This document shows, in pieces, positions 1 through 5,890 of a stretch of DNA of 7,856 nucleotides. This DNA is from Mariprofundus sp. GTDB lineage: Bacteria > Pseudomonadota > Zetaproteobacteria > Mariprofundales > Mariprofundaceae. Every line of letters starts with the position of its first letter. Position 1 is the first letter of the stretch. The notes under the pieces are model-generated. The model did not search any database, was not told the DNA's origin, and was given only the letters and a program-made list of their open reading frames with translations. Made by a program: the position numbers and the translations under genes. The stretch is taken from the NCBI GenBank assembly GCA_021772845.1, contig JAJFLF010000324.1:1-7856 (forward strand), in the 5' to 3' direction.

Positions 1-21
1 CACCTCTATACAGATTAATCG

Positions 22-52
22 ACGTGGGCCCTTTGGGGTCCACGTATTTTTT
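22..52 (+). terminator. Rho-independent terminator of an upstream transcript
   Basis: A ten-base stem (22-31, ACGTGGGCCC, pairing with 36-45, GGGTCCACGT, with one G-T wobble) closes a four-base loop (TTTG) and is followed directly by ATTTTTT. The T tract lies on the right side only, so it works on the + strand and ends a gene to the left of the window. What that gene is cannot be seen; a serine-pathway gene would be a natural neighbour of serA, but that is a guess. Confidence 0.85.
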
Positions 53-94
53 GGCTTGATGCAAGAGGTTTTCTTGTGTGAAAGATGGGCGAAG

Positions 95-122
95 TTGACC
101 CTCCTGTGTGCCGCTATAGAGT
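95..122 (+). promoter_or_regulatory. Possible sigma-70-type promoter for serA
   Basis: TTGACC at 95-100 matches five of six bases of the -35 consensus. TAGAGT at 117-122 lies 16 bases downstream and matches four of six bases of the -10 consensus. An overlapping TATAGA at 115-120 would give a 14-base spacer, which is too short. It lies between the upstream terminator and serA, where a promoter is expected, and would leave a leader of roughly 110 bases. No recognisable riboswitch or peptide leader was seen in that leader. This is a consensus match only. Confidence 0.35.
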
Positions 123-240
123 GCCCTCGCGCTTCACAAGAGTGCGAATGTTTAGCTGGAGTTTCTCTGTGATGAAACAATGCCTTTTTGCGCTGTCGTT
201 TTTTCATTGATGAACAAGTGTTATGTTGAAGGGGGGCTTA

Positions 241-1833
241 ATGCCTAAAGTTTGGATTGCAGATAAAATGTCTTACCGTGCGATTGAAGTATTCAAGATG
301 CGCGGTATTGATGTGGATTACAAACCAGGCCTTTCCGATGAGGAGAAGCTGGCTATCGTTGCTGATTATGATGCCATTGCTGTGCGCTCTTCTACAACGC
401 TGAAGGGTGAACTGCTCGAGGCCGCCAAACGCGTGAAAGTGATTGGGCGAGCAGGCATTGGTGTGGATAATGTCGATGTTGAAGGTTGTTCGCGTCGTGG
501 TGTTGTGGTGATGAATACGCCATTTGGTAATACCATTACAACTGCTGAGTTGGCAGTAGCCCATATTGTGGCAGCAGCGCGTATGATTCCGCAGGCATCC
601 CAATCAACCCGTAGTGGTTTGTGGGAAAAGTCTCGTTTTATGGGTATGGAGCTCACCGGTAAAAAAGCGGGTGTAATTGGTGCCGGTAATATTGGAGCCA
701 TTGTTTGTGACCGCTTGAAGGGACTGCACATGTCGGTGCATGTCTATGACCCGTTTATCTCGGATGAACGTGCCAATGCAATGGGTGTTACAAAAGTAGA
801 GACAGTAGCTGAACTGGCTGAAACCGTTGATGTGCTGACTATTCATGTGCCATTGCTGGATGTTACCCGTAATCTGGTTGATGCCGATATTATCGGACGT
901 ATGAAAAAAGGTTCGATTATTGTTAACTGTGCCCGTGGTGGAATTGTGGATGAAGATGCGCTGTATGAAGCATGTGCGTCCGGTCATTTAAGGGCTGCGG
1001 CACTGGATGTGTTTGCTTCAGAGCCAGCACGCGAAAATCGTCTGTTTGAACTGGATAATATCAGTTTTACTCCGCATATTGGTGCATCTACCGATGAAGC
1101 ACAGGAAAATGTAGCTGTGCAGGTGGCCGAGCAGATGTCTGATTATCTCCTTTCCGGCACTGTATCCAATGCCGTGAATGTGCCGTCACTATCGGAAGAG
1201 GAACAGCGTTTGCTGGCACCTTATCTATTACTGACAGAGCGCATGGGGCGTTTCATCGGTCAGACCATGAAACCGGGTTATTCGCGTGTGAAGGTTAGTT
1301 TTGAAGGCAGCGCTTCGCTAATTAATCGTAAACCATTGATCAATACGATATTGCAGGGATTGTTGTCACATAGTATGGAAGATGTGAATGCTGTTAATGC
1401 AGGCATGCTGGCTAAGGATCGTGGCATTGAATTGTCTGAGTTTGCCTGTGAAACCCCTGATCATTTTTCTACACTGATTACGCTGGAAGTTGAAGGCGAT
1501 GAGGGTGTTCGTTCTGTCTCAGGCACCTTGTTTGATGACTCGCGTCCGCGCTTTGTAAGTTTTGATACCTGTGAAGTGGAGATGACACCGGAAGGCAATT
1601 TGATTGTTATCCAAAATGAAGACAAACCGGGTATGATTGCCGCAATGGGTGCTGTGTTGTCTGATGCCGGTATCAATATCGGTGATTTCAGATTGGGACG
1701 TCGGGAAGACACTGCCAATGCTGTTGCGATGATTCAGGTGGATACACCACCATCTCAGGAAGTGCTGGATCAATTGTCAGCCTTGCCTGATATGCTGATG
1801 GTGCGTTATGCAGAGTTAGGGGATATGAATTGA
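241..1833 (+). CDS. serA: D-3-phosphoglycerate dehydrogenase (long form with ACT domain)
   Basis: This enzyme oxidises 3-phosphoglycerate to 3-phosphohydroxypyruvate with NAD, the first committed step of serine synthesis in the cytoplasm. The ATG at 241 is chosen because the purine run AAGGGGGG (229-236) sits four bases before it; an in-frame ATG at 223 would add six residues but has no such site. The product is 530 residues. The Rossmann nucleotide loop GAGNIG is at 147-152 with the NAD-ribose Asp at 170. The family's active-site trio is present as Arg232 (in CARGG), Glu261 (in SEP) and His279 (in TPHIGAS). The region from about 320 to 450 fits the intervening substrate-binding domain of long-form SerA, and about 451-526 is an ACT domain (NEDKPGM near 459), usually the serine feedback site. 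hisZ follows after 15 bases, so the two are probably cotranscribed. The gene looks intact. Confidence 0.97.
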   Translation: MPKVWIADKMSYRAIEVFKMRGIDVDYKPGLSDEEKLAIVADYDAIAVRSSTTLKGELLEAAKRVKVIGRAGIGVDNVDVEGCSRRGVVVMNTPFGNTITTAELAVAHIVAAARMIPQASQSTRSGLWEKSRFMGMELTGKKAGVIGAGNIGAIVCDRLKGLHMSVHVYDPFISDERANAMGVTKVETVAELAETVDVLTIHVPLLDVTRNLVDADIIGRMKKGSIIVNCARGGIVDEDALYEACASGHLRAAALDVFASEPARENRLFELDNISFTPHIGASTDEAQENVAVQVAEQMSDYLLSGTVSNAVNVPSLSEEEQRLLAPYLLLTERMGRFIGQTMKPGYSRVKVSFEGSASLINRKPLINTILQGLLSHSMEDVNAVNAGMLAKDRGIELSEFACETPDHFSTLITLEVEGDEGVRSVSGTLFDDSRPRFVSFDTCEVEMTPEGNLIVIQNEDKPGMIAAMGAVLSDAGINIGDFRLGRREDTANAVAMIQVDTPPSQEVLDQLSALPDMLMVRYAELGDMN

Positions 1834-1848
1834 ATCAGGAGATAACGA

Positions 1849-2805
1849 ATGCCAACGCATAAGCCTATTATTGGTCTGAATGATGCTTTTGGTGCGCAAG
1901 CGAAAGCGTTGCGCAACTTGCAGGGTAGTATTTTGGGTCTGTTTGAAACAGCTGGTTATGAAGAGGTGATTCCACCAATTCTTGAACGCCCTGATTCAAT
2001 GAACTCTGGAGCCGGTCGTTTTCTGGCTGACCAGACTGTGGTGTTTTCTGATCCTGCCGGGGCTGGTTCGCTGGCTATCCGTTCGGATATGACACCGCAG
2101 ATTGCGCGTATTGCGGCAACCAGATTGCAGCATGAGAAAGAGCTCAAGCTCTGTTATTCGGGCACTGTTATGTTGGCTCGCCCGGATGTGCGTGGTGGTT
2201 CGCGTCAGCAGTGGCAGACCGGTGTGGAATGTCTTGGTATTAAAGGTAGTGCAGGCGACATTGAAGTGATGCATCTGGCCGCGCGTACCTTGCTTGCTGC
2301 CGGATTTAACAGACCCGTCTTGCAAGTCGGACATATCGGATTGTTAAAAGCATTGGTGGTAGAGAGTGATCTGTCACTGGATATCTGGACGACACGTATT
2401 TCCCGTCGTTCTCCAGATGATCTATCTGAACTATTGGCGACTCAAGCATTGCCCAAGGCCTCTGAAGAGGCACTTATTGAAATGGTGTCAGGTGTTGCTG
2501 ATCAGCAGTGGCTGAAGGCTCACCTTGGATGCATTAATGATGATTTTGATACTGCAGCTAATGAACTGTTGGCTTTGGTTGAAGAGGTCGGTGACAAGAT
2601 GGAAGGGCATGTCACTGTACATGCTGATGCGGCTGTGATGCCACGTTTTTTGTATCACAGTGGTATTTTGTTTGCGGGATTTGCTGAAGACGTAGCGCAC
2701 GCGGTGCTGCATGGTGGTCGTTATGATGCCATGATGTCGGCGCATGGTCGTGATATGGCAGCAACTGGTTTTTCATGTGATTTGTGGGCATTGCTTAACG
2801 CATAA
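1849..2805 (+). CDS. hisZ: ATP phosphoribosyltransferase regulatory subunit HisZ
   Basis: HisZ is a catalytically inactive paralogue of histidyl-tRNA synthetase. It binds short-form HisG and makes the first step of histidine synthesis active and histidine-sensitive. The 318-residue product keeps only the class II synthetase-like core: an N-terminal region with PPILERPD near 42-49, a motif-2-like RSDMTPQIAR at 78-87, a QWQTGVECLGIKG stretch near 120-133, and the motif-3-like GGRYDAMM at 289-296 close to the C-terminus. It ends where HisRS would continue into the anticodon-binding domain, which supports HisZ over HisRS. The start is supported by AGGAGA at 1837-1842, six bases before the ATG. 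It follows serA by 15 bases and precedes purA, a neighbour seen beside hisZ in many Pseudomonadota. HisG is not in the window and must be encoded elsewhere. Confidence 0.93.
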   Translation: MPTHKPIIGLNDAFGAQAKALRNLQGSILGLFETAGYEEVIPPILERPDSMNSGAGRFLADQTVVFSDPAGAGSLAIRSDMTPQIARIAATRLQHEKELKLCYSGTVMLARPDVRGGSRQQWQTGVECLGIKGSAGDIEVMHLAARTLLAAGFNRPVLQVGHIGLLKALVVESDLSLDIWTTRISRRSPDDLSELLATQALPKASEEALIEMVSGVADQQWLKAHLGCINDDFDTAANELLALVEEVGDKMEGHVTVHADAAVMPRFLYHSGILFAGFAEDVAHAVLHGGRYDAMMSAHGRDMAATGFSCDLWALLNA

Positions 2806-2908
2806 GATTTTAAGTACAAAGGCACAGCGTTACAAAGAGAACAGAGCTTACTGTATGTTTATCTTTTTAGTTCGTGTGACTTAGTGGTTTAATACAATTG
2901 GGGTTGAA

Positions 2909-4204
2909 ATGACAAATACTGTAGCGATTGGAATTCAATGGGGTGATGAAGGCAAGGGTAAGATCGTTGACCTGCTGGCTCCGAATATAGATGTAGTAGC
3001 CCGTTTTCAAGGTGGCCCGAATGCTGGTCACACGCTGGTTATTGGTGATCAGAAGACTGTTCTCAATCATATTCCGTCCGGTATTTTGCATGATGATACA
3101 CTCTGCCTGATTGGTAACGGTACGGTTGTTGATCCGTTCCGTCTGGTTGAAGAGATGGATATGTTATTGGCTGCGGATATCCCGGTTGCTGATCGCTTGA
3201 AAATCTCTGAGCGCTGTCAGTTGATTCTGCCGTATCACCGTACCCTTGATGCAGCGCGTGAAGCGGCCAAAGGCGAAGGCAAGATTGGAACGACAGGCAA
3301 GGGTATCGGCCCGTGTTATGAAGATAAAACGGCACGTCGTGGTATCCGCCTGGTTGATTTGCTTGCAGATGATCTGGATGCGCGCATTGATGCAAACCTC
3401 GAATATGTGAACTTTATGCTGACCCAGTATTTGAATGCTGAGCCGGTGAAACGCGCTGATGTAGATGAAGCAATAGAGCTGGCCAAAGCGCGTCTGTTGC
3501 CGCTGGCTGCTGATGTACCGTTGATTCTACAGCGTTGCATCAAAGCAGGGGATCAGGTGCTCTATGAAGGTGCCCAGGGTTCTATGCTGGATGTTGATCA
3601 TGGTACCTATCCGTTTGTAACATCATCAAATACTGTTGCTGGTGCTGCTCTTGCTGGTCTGGGTGTAGGTCCCGGTCAGGTCGATGCGGTACTCGGTATC
3701 TGTAAAGCATATACCACGCGTGTTGGTGCAGGCCCGTTCCCGACTGAGTTGTATAATGCCGATGGCATGTGTGATGATAAAAACTCTGGTAAACATATGG
3801 CAGAACGCGGTCATGAATTCGGTGCAACAACCGGTCGTCCACGTCGTACGGGTTGGTTTGATGGCCCTGTTGTTCAGCATGCAGTACGTATCAATGGTGT
3901 TACCGGCCTGGCAATCACCAAGTTGGATGTGCTTGATGGTCTGGAAGAAGTAAAACTATGTGTCGGTTATGAGTTAAACGGTGAGATGCTGGAGTCTATG
4001 CCAGCTTGTTGTAATCGATTGGAATCAATCACACCTGTATACGAAACATTACCGGGTTGGAGCGAAAACACTTTTGGTGCGACCTCATTGGATCAACTGC
4101 CAGCTACTGCAAAAGCGTTGCTGGATCGCATCGAAGAGGTATGTGGGTGCCCGATCACCATGCTATCTACAGGCCCTGATCGCGGTCATATTATTCACCT
4201 GTAA
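2909..4204 (+). CDS. purA: Adenylosuccinate synthetase
   Basis: PurA joins IMP and aspartate using GTP to make adenylosuccinate, the first step of the AMP branch of purine synthesis. The 431-residue product is full length for bacteria. Visible motifs include the N-terminal loop WGDEGKGK (11-18) with catalytic Asp13, NAGHT (38-42) with catalytic His41, GTTGKGIGP (127-135), GAQGSMLDVDHGTYP (221-235), the ATTGRPRR loop (306-313), the guanine-recognition motif TKLD (337-340), and TGPDR (421-425) near the end. The ATG at 2909 starts directly at the conserved N-terminal strand and is preceded by a modest GGGG site (2900-2903). The 103-base gap from hisZ contains no clear terminator or strong promoter, so it may be read through from serA-hisZ. 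Transcription very probably ends at the hairpin at 4239-4269. No defects seen. Confidence 0.98.
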   Translation: MTNTVAIGIQWGDEGKGKIVDLLAPNIDVVARFQGGPNAGHTLVIGDQKTVLNHIPSGILHDDTLCLIGNGTVVDPFRLVEEMDMLLAADIPVADRLKISERCQLILPYHRTLDAAREAAKGEGKIGTTGKGIGPCYEDKTARRGIRLVDLLADDLDARIDANLEYVNFMLTQYLNAEPVKRADVDEAIELAKARLLPLAADVPLILQRCIKAGDQVLYEGAQGSMLDVDHGTYPFVTSSNTVAGAALAGLGVGPGQVDAVLGICKAYTTRVGAGPFPTELYNADGMCDDKNSGKHMAERGHEFGATTGRPRRTGWFDGPVVQHAVRINGVTGLAITKLDVLDGLEEVKLCVGYELNGEMLESMPACCNRLESITPVYETLPGWSENTFGATSLDQLPATAKALLDRIEEVCGCPITMLSTGPDRGHIIHL

Positions 4205-4238
4205 TGAATCTCCCCTAGAGGGAAAAAAATAGATAAAG

Positions 4239-4269
4239 AAAAAGGGGAGGCTGTTGGCTCCCCTTTTTT
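4239..4269 (+). terminator. purA transcription terminator (bidirectional in form)
   Basis: GGGGAG (4244-4249) pairs with CTCCCC (4258-4263) around an eight-base loop. The stem can be extended by the flanking A5 (4239-4243) and T6 (4264-4269). The A/T flanks make it usable on both strands. A second CTCCCC at 4210-4215, just after the purA stop, could also pair with GGGGAG and compete with the hairpin; this alternative fold is only an inference. Confidence 0.92.
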
Positions 4270-4316
4270 CATTTCACCGATATTTATTTTCATATTCCTC
4301 AAAAAAACTGCGTTTT

Positions 4317-4334
4317 ATCATCAATATTGATGAT
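4317..4334. promoter_or_regulatory. Perfect 18-bp palindrome, copy 1
   Basis: ATCATCAATATTGATGAT is its own reverse complement. It lies just after the purA terminator and about 120 bases before the first membrane protein gene. It is identical to the palindrome at 5821-5838. Symmetry and position fit an operator for a dimeric regulator, but no regulator is visible in the window and I do not recognise the motif. A cruciform or recombination site is an alternative. Confidence 0.6.
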
Positions 4335-4372
4335 GTGGATTGAGTTTTTAGATGTCAGGATCGGCTGTTGGG

Positions 4373-4454
4373 ATGACTTCCATGGCAACGGTGGGGGTGT
4401 AACTCGAAACAGCTGATGAGCAGTTTGGAGGAGGGAGCGAATATGGGAAGTCAT
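4373..4454 (+). promoter_or_regulatory. Leader inverted repeat covering the start of the first membrane protein gene
   Basis: ATGACTTCC at 4373-4381 is the exact reverse complement of GGAAGTCAT at 4446-4454. The right arm includes the purine run GGGAAG and the first two bases of the ATG at 4453. In RNA the two arms could pair and hide that start. This leader segment of roughly 70 bases has no counterpart in the otherwise similar leader at 5840-5890. Whether it folds this way in the cell is not known. Confidence 0.35.
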
Positions 4455-4469
4455 GATGACAAAGCTTGA
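4427..4469 (+). promoter_or_regulatory. Strong ribosome-binding site with an eight-codon leader frame
   Basis: GGAGGAGGG (4427-4435) is the best Shine-Dalgarno match in the middle region. It is placed seven bases before ATG 4443, which opens only an eight-codon frame (MGSHDDKA, stop TGA 4467-4469). That frame overlaps the start of the membrane protein frame at 4453/4456, which itself lacks a well-placed site of this strength. It may be a translational-coupling leader, or the true start followed by another small indel. Both readings are inference. Confidence 0.3.
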
Positions 4470-4665
4470 GTGCAACGGCTCTACCGATAAGTGCACAGCA
4501 ATAGCAGATAATTCCGATCAGATATTGAAGGGGAGCGTCTCGGTTAGCGTTAAGGAAAAGTCTATAGGCATTACTCTGATCGCTGTCTGCACCGCCCTAG
4601 CCGCGCTGCTATTTTTACTTGTGGGAGGCATGAGCTTTGGAAGGGAGGGGGAGAGCTTACATTAG
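4453..4665 (+). CDS. N-terminal fragment of a split small membrane protein (gene A, part 1)
   Basis: The 70-residue frame starts MMTKLECNG and has one clear membrane segment at about 37-59 (SIGITLIAVCTALAALLFLLVGG). The segment aligns with the first helix of the intact paralogue at 5891-6289 (compare KEKSIGITLIAVCTALAA with NKRPTGVLLIAIYTGVGA). After residue 66 the similarity moves to the frame that continues at 4680, so this is most likely the 5' part of a gene that is now frame-shifted, with the frame closing at a chance TAG (4663-4665). The start could be ATG 4453 or 4456; 4456 aligns with ATG 5891 of the paralogue. No frame in the window explains this fragment as a separate functional protein. 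The function of the family is unknown to me. Confidence 0.5.
   Translation: MMTKLECNGSTDKCTAIADNSDQILKGSVSVSVKEKSIGITLIAVCTALAALLFLLVGGMSFGREGESLH
4641..4655 (+). other. Probable frameshift site in a G-rich run
   Basis: The run AAGGGAGGGGGAGAG marks where protein similarity to the paralogue leaves one frame and enters another. One extra G in the five-G stretch (4647-4651) would join the frames at 4453 and 4680 into a single frame of about 380 codons ending at 5594. This could be a real one-base deletion, a reversible slippage site, or a base-calling or assembly error. Confidence 0.65.
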
Positions 4666-4679
4666 CGCTCTCTTTTACA

Positions 4680-5594
4680 GTGATTGGAACTCTTTTTGCA
4701 TTGATATCGCATGGCTTGTGGAGATTGAAAAAGTGGGCTTACAAATCGACAGTTATAACTTGTACAGTAATAGCCCTGATCTGTCTGTTTACTATTTTAT
4801 CCTCAGGTTTGGCCTTGGCAAGTGGACTTATAATGGTATGGGCAGCTGGAGCTTTATTTCTCCTTTATAAAAAAGAGACCAAAAAACTGTTCGGTATCAA
4901 TAGTGTTGAGATAAATGAACTGAATAGTGAGCTTACAACCGCGAAACAAGACGAGCTCTCGCCCGATGCGGTAGTAGATCATACCGATCAGGCAGATCAA
5001 CCGCAGTCAAAGGGAGGCGTGTCCTTTAACAACGAGGGGAAGCTATCAGTCAAAGAAGCAATGATGATGATGATGATTGTATTTTGGGTTACAGCATTGT
5101 TTATGGTGGTTTATCTTGTGTTGGGCATCCTTGACAATAAAGCCCTGCCTGATTTGGATCAAATGGAGAAAAGAAGTGGTGTTATAACTTCTGTATTTAA
5201 GGCAAGGGTCGGCAGAGTCACCAACAGTTTCTTTAGTTTACAATCCGAAAGTGGAAAGTCTATGCGCTATCTATCTGATTATAGATTACATGATCATTTT
5301 AATCGCATTAAAGGTCAACAGATAACCGTTTGGAGCGTACCGATTGCGCTGGGGGGCTTTGGCAATAAAGAAAATGATATTATGCAGATTCAGCATCAAG
5401 ATAGGTTGATTCTTGATTATGAAAATGAGTATCGAGCCAGGATAGAGCGTAACTTGGAAAACGCAGGGGATACAATCGAAATTATTTTCATAATATTTTT
5501 TGCTTCCATTATGGGGATAGCAAGTTGGGTAATAAAAATATGTATTCAGAGATTGATAGAGGCGAAGGGGAGAGAAAATAATGGGTGCAGCTAA
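4680..5594 (+). CDS. Main part of the split membrane protein with extra C-terminal domain (gene A, part 2)
   Basis: The first usable start in this frame is GTG 4680, which has no Shine-Dalgarno site, and the frame is open from 4554 without a start. This supports its being the continuation of the 4453 frame. Counting from the GTG (304 residues), helices lie near 1-15, 22-45 and 46-63, with GLWRLKKW at 12-19 matching GLWTLKAW of the paralogue at 5891-6289. A polar linker (about 65-127) follows, then a fifth helix beginning with five consecutive Met (128-150), a soluble domain (about 155-260, with GVITSVFKARVGRV, FSLQSESGK and KGQQITVW), and a sixth helix (264-287) with a basic tail. By the positive-inside rule the soluble domain would be periplasmic. 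I do not recognise this domain. Transcription probably ends at the hairpin at 5741-5773. Confidence 0.6.
   Translation: MIGTLFALISHGLWRLKKWAYKSTVITCTVIALICLFTILSSGLALASGLIMVWAAGALFLLYKKETKKLFGINSVEINELNSELTTAKQDELSPDAVVDHTDQADQPQSKGGVSFNNEGKLSVKEAMMMMMIVFWVTALFMVVYLVLGILDNKALPDLDQMEKRSGVITSVFKARVGRVTNSFFSLQSESGKSMRYLSDYRLHDHFNRIKGQQITVWSVPIALGGFGNKENDIMQIQHQDRLILDYENEYRARIERNLENAGDTIEIIFIIFFASIMGIASWVIKICIQRLIEAKGRENNGCS
5061..5075 (+). repeat. (ATG)5 trinucleotide run inside gene A
   Basis: Five consecutive ATG codons encode five Met at the start of the fifth membrane helix. The run keeps the frame if it expands or contracts by whole units. An internal translation start here seems unlikely because no well-placed Shine-Dalgarno site precedes it. 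Confidence 0.8.
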
Positions 5595-5610
5595 CGAGCT
5601 TCGGAGCTTC

Positions 5611-5709
5611 GGGGTCACGTTGTTTGTAAGCTGTATCATAGAGCGCTGTTTTTGAGGGGAGGTCATCGAATGAATCTCAGAAGAGTGCAACAATGATAGC
5701 CCTGACCCC
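5611..5709. mobile_element. Possible miniature inverted-repeat element or remnant
   Basis: GGGGTCA at 5611-5617 and TGACCCC at 5703-5709 are exact inverted ends of a 99-bp stretch that has no counterpart between purA and gene A. Ends of the GGGGTCA type are, in my recollection, common beside IS200-like or REP-associated elements, but I could not verify this. Only seven bases match, and no target-site duplication is evident. Confidence 0.25.
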
Positions 5710-5740
5710 ATTATTTATAGAGGGAAAACAATAGATAAAG

Positions 5741-5773
5741 AAAAAGGGGGTGCTGTTGCCCCCCCCCTTTTTT
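5741..5773 (+). terminator. Terminator after gene A, with a nine-C run
   Basis: A5G5 (5741-5750) faces a run of nine C (5759-5767) and T6 (5768-5773). An inner GC/GC pair around TGTT (5752-5759) can extend the hairpin. It is the counterpart of the purA terminator, but the right arm has become a pure C run longer than the five G available. Such a run may vary in length or be misread. Confidence 0.85.
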
Positions 5774-5820
5774 CATTTCACGGGTTTTGTGTTCACATTC
5801 CTTAAAAAAAACTGCGTTTT

Positions 5821-5838
5821 ATCATCAATATTGATGAT
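5821..5838. promoter_or_regulatory. Perfect 18-bp palindrome, copy 2
   Basis: This is identical to the palindrome at 4317-4334 and lies 52 bases before the ATG at 5891. No convincing -35/-10 pair overlaps it in either copy, so its link to transcription is inferred only from symmetry, conservation and position. Confidence 0.6.
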
Positions 5839-5890
5839 GAGCCGCGCGTTTTCTGGTGTCAGTATGGCCCGTTGAATTTTGCGGGTGGTG

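Larger units (their letters stand above)
4216..4335 (+). repeat. Long direct repeat, copy 1 (terminator plus palindrome)
   Basis: This stretch recurs at 5718-5839. By hand alignment about 107 of 123 columns agree, with small length differences. In order it holds TAGAGGG, an A-rich spacer, a GC-rich terminator hairpin with T6, the shared TTTTTTCATTTCAC, a diverged spacer of about 23 bases, an A tract, a small dyad (AAAAC TGC GTTTT) and an 18-bp palindrome. The last 28 bases (4308-4335) are identical in the two copies. Each copy is followed by a gene for a related small membrane protein. Some further similarity continues to about 4372, around GTTTT...GTCAG. Confidence 0.93.
5718..5839 (+). repeat. 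Long direct repeat, copy 2 (terminator plus palindrome)
   Basis: This is the second copy of the 4216-4335 repeat, with the same order of parts: TAGAGGG, A-rich spacer, hairpin with T6, CATTTCAC, diverged spacer, A tract, AAAAC TGC GTTTT dyad and 18-bp palindrome. Differences concentrate in the hairpin loop and the middle spacer. Here the repeat sits between gene A and gene B, as copy 1 sits between purA and gene A. Confidence 0.93.
5595..5890. other. Non-coding region between the two membrane protein modules
   Basis: This stretch of 296 bases holds, in order, a tandem GAGCTTCG pair (5596-5611), a 99-bp segment with inverted GGGGTCA/TGACCCC ends, repeat copy 2 with its terminator and palindrome, and a short leader before the next gene. 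A good Shine-Dalgarno sequence (GGGGAGG, 5656-5662) precedes an eight-codon frame at 5670-5696 (MNLRRVQQ). I found no longer gene. Confidence 0.7.

Noticed and set aside
2829..2898. A dedicated promoter for purA in the gap after hisZ
   Set aside because: TACAAT at 2893-2898 resembles a -10 box, but the best -35 (TTCGTG) is poor and the start would fall almost on the start codon. Other pairs had bad spacing.
4643..4653. Programmed -1 frameshift joining the two parts of gene A
   Set aside because: The P-site GGG could slip, but the A-site codon GAG would re-pair with GGA, which breaks the canonical slippery heptamer. I saw no obvious downstream stimulating hairpin, so a one-base deletion or read error is the simpler view.
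5670..5696. Eight-codon frame MNLRRVQQ with a good Shine-Dalgarno sequence as a gene
   Set aside because: It is too short to judge, has no paralogue, and lies in a segment that may be a mobile remnant. It is mentioned only within the non-coding region.
5286..5711. A 141-codon antisense open frame across the end of gene A and the region after it
   Set aside because: Its product shows no recognisable domain or coding character and most of it mirrors gene A. It has no convincing ribosome-binding site, so it is taken as a shadow.
4216..5839. Integron attC sites or a CRISPR array as the source of the repeats
   Set aside because: There are only two full copies 1.5 kb apart. I saw no paired attC core sequences, no integrase, and no short regularly spaced repeats with unique spacers.
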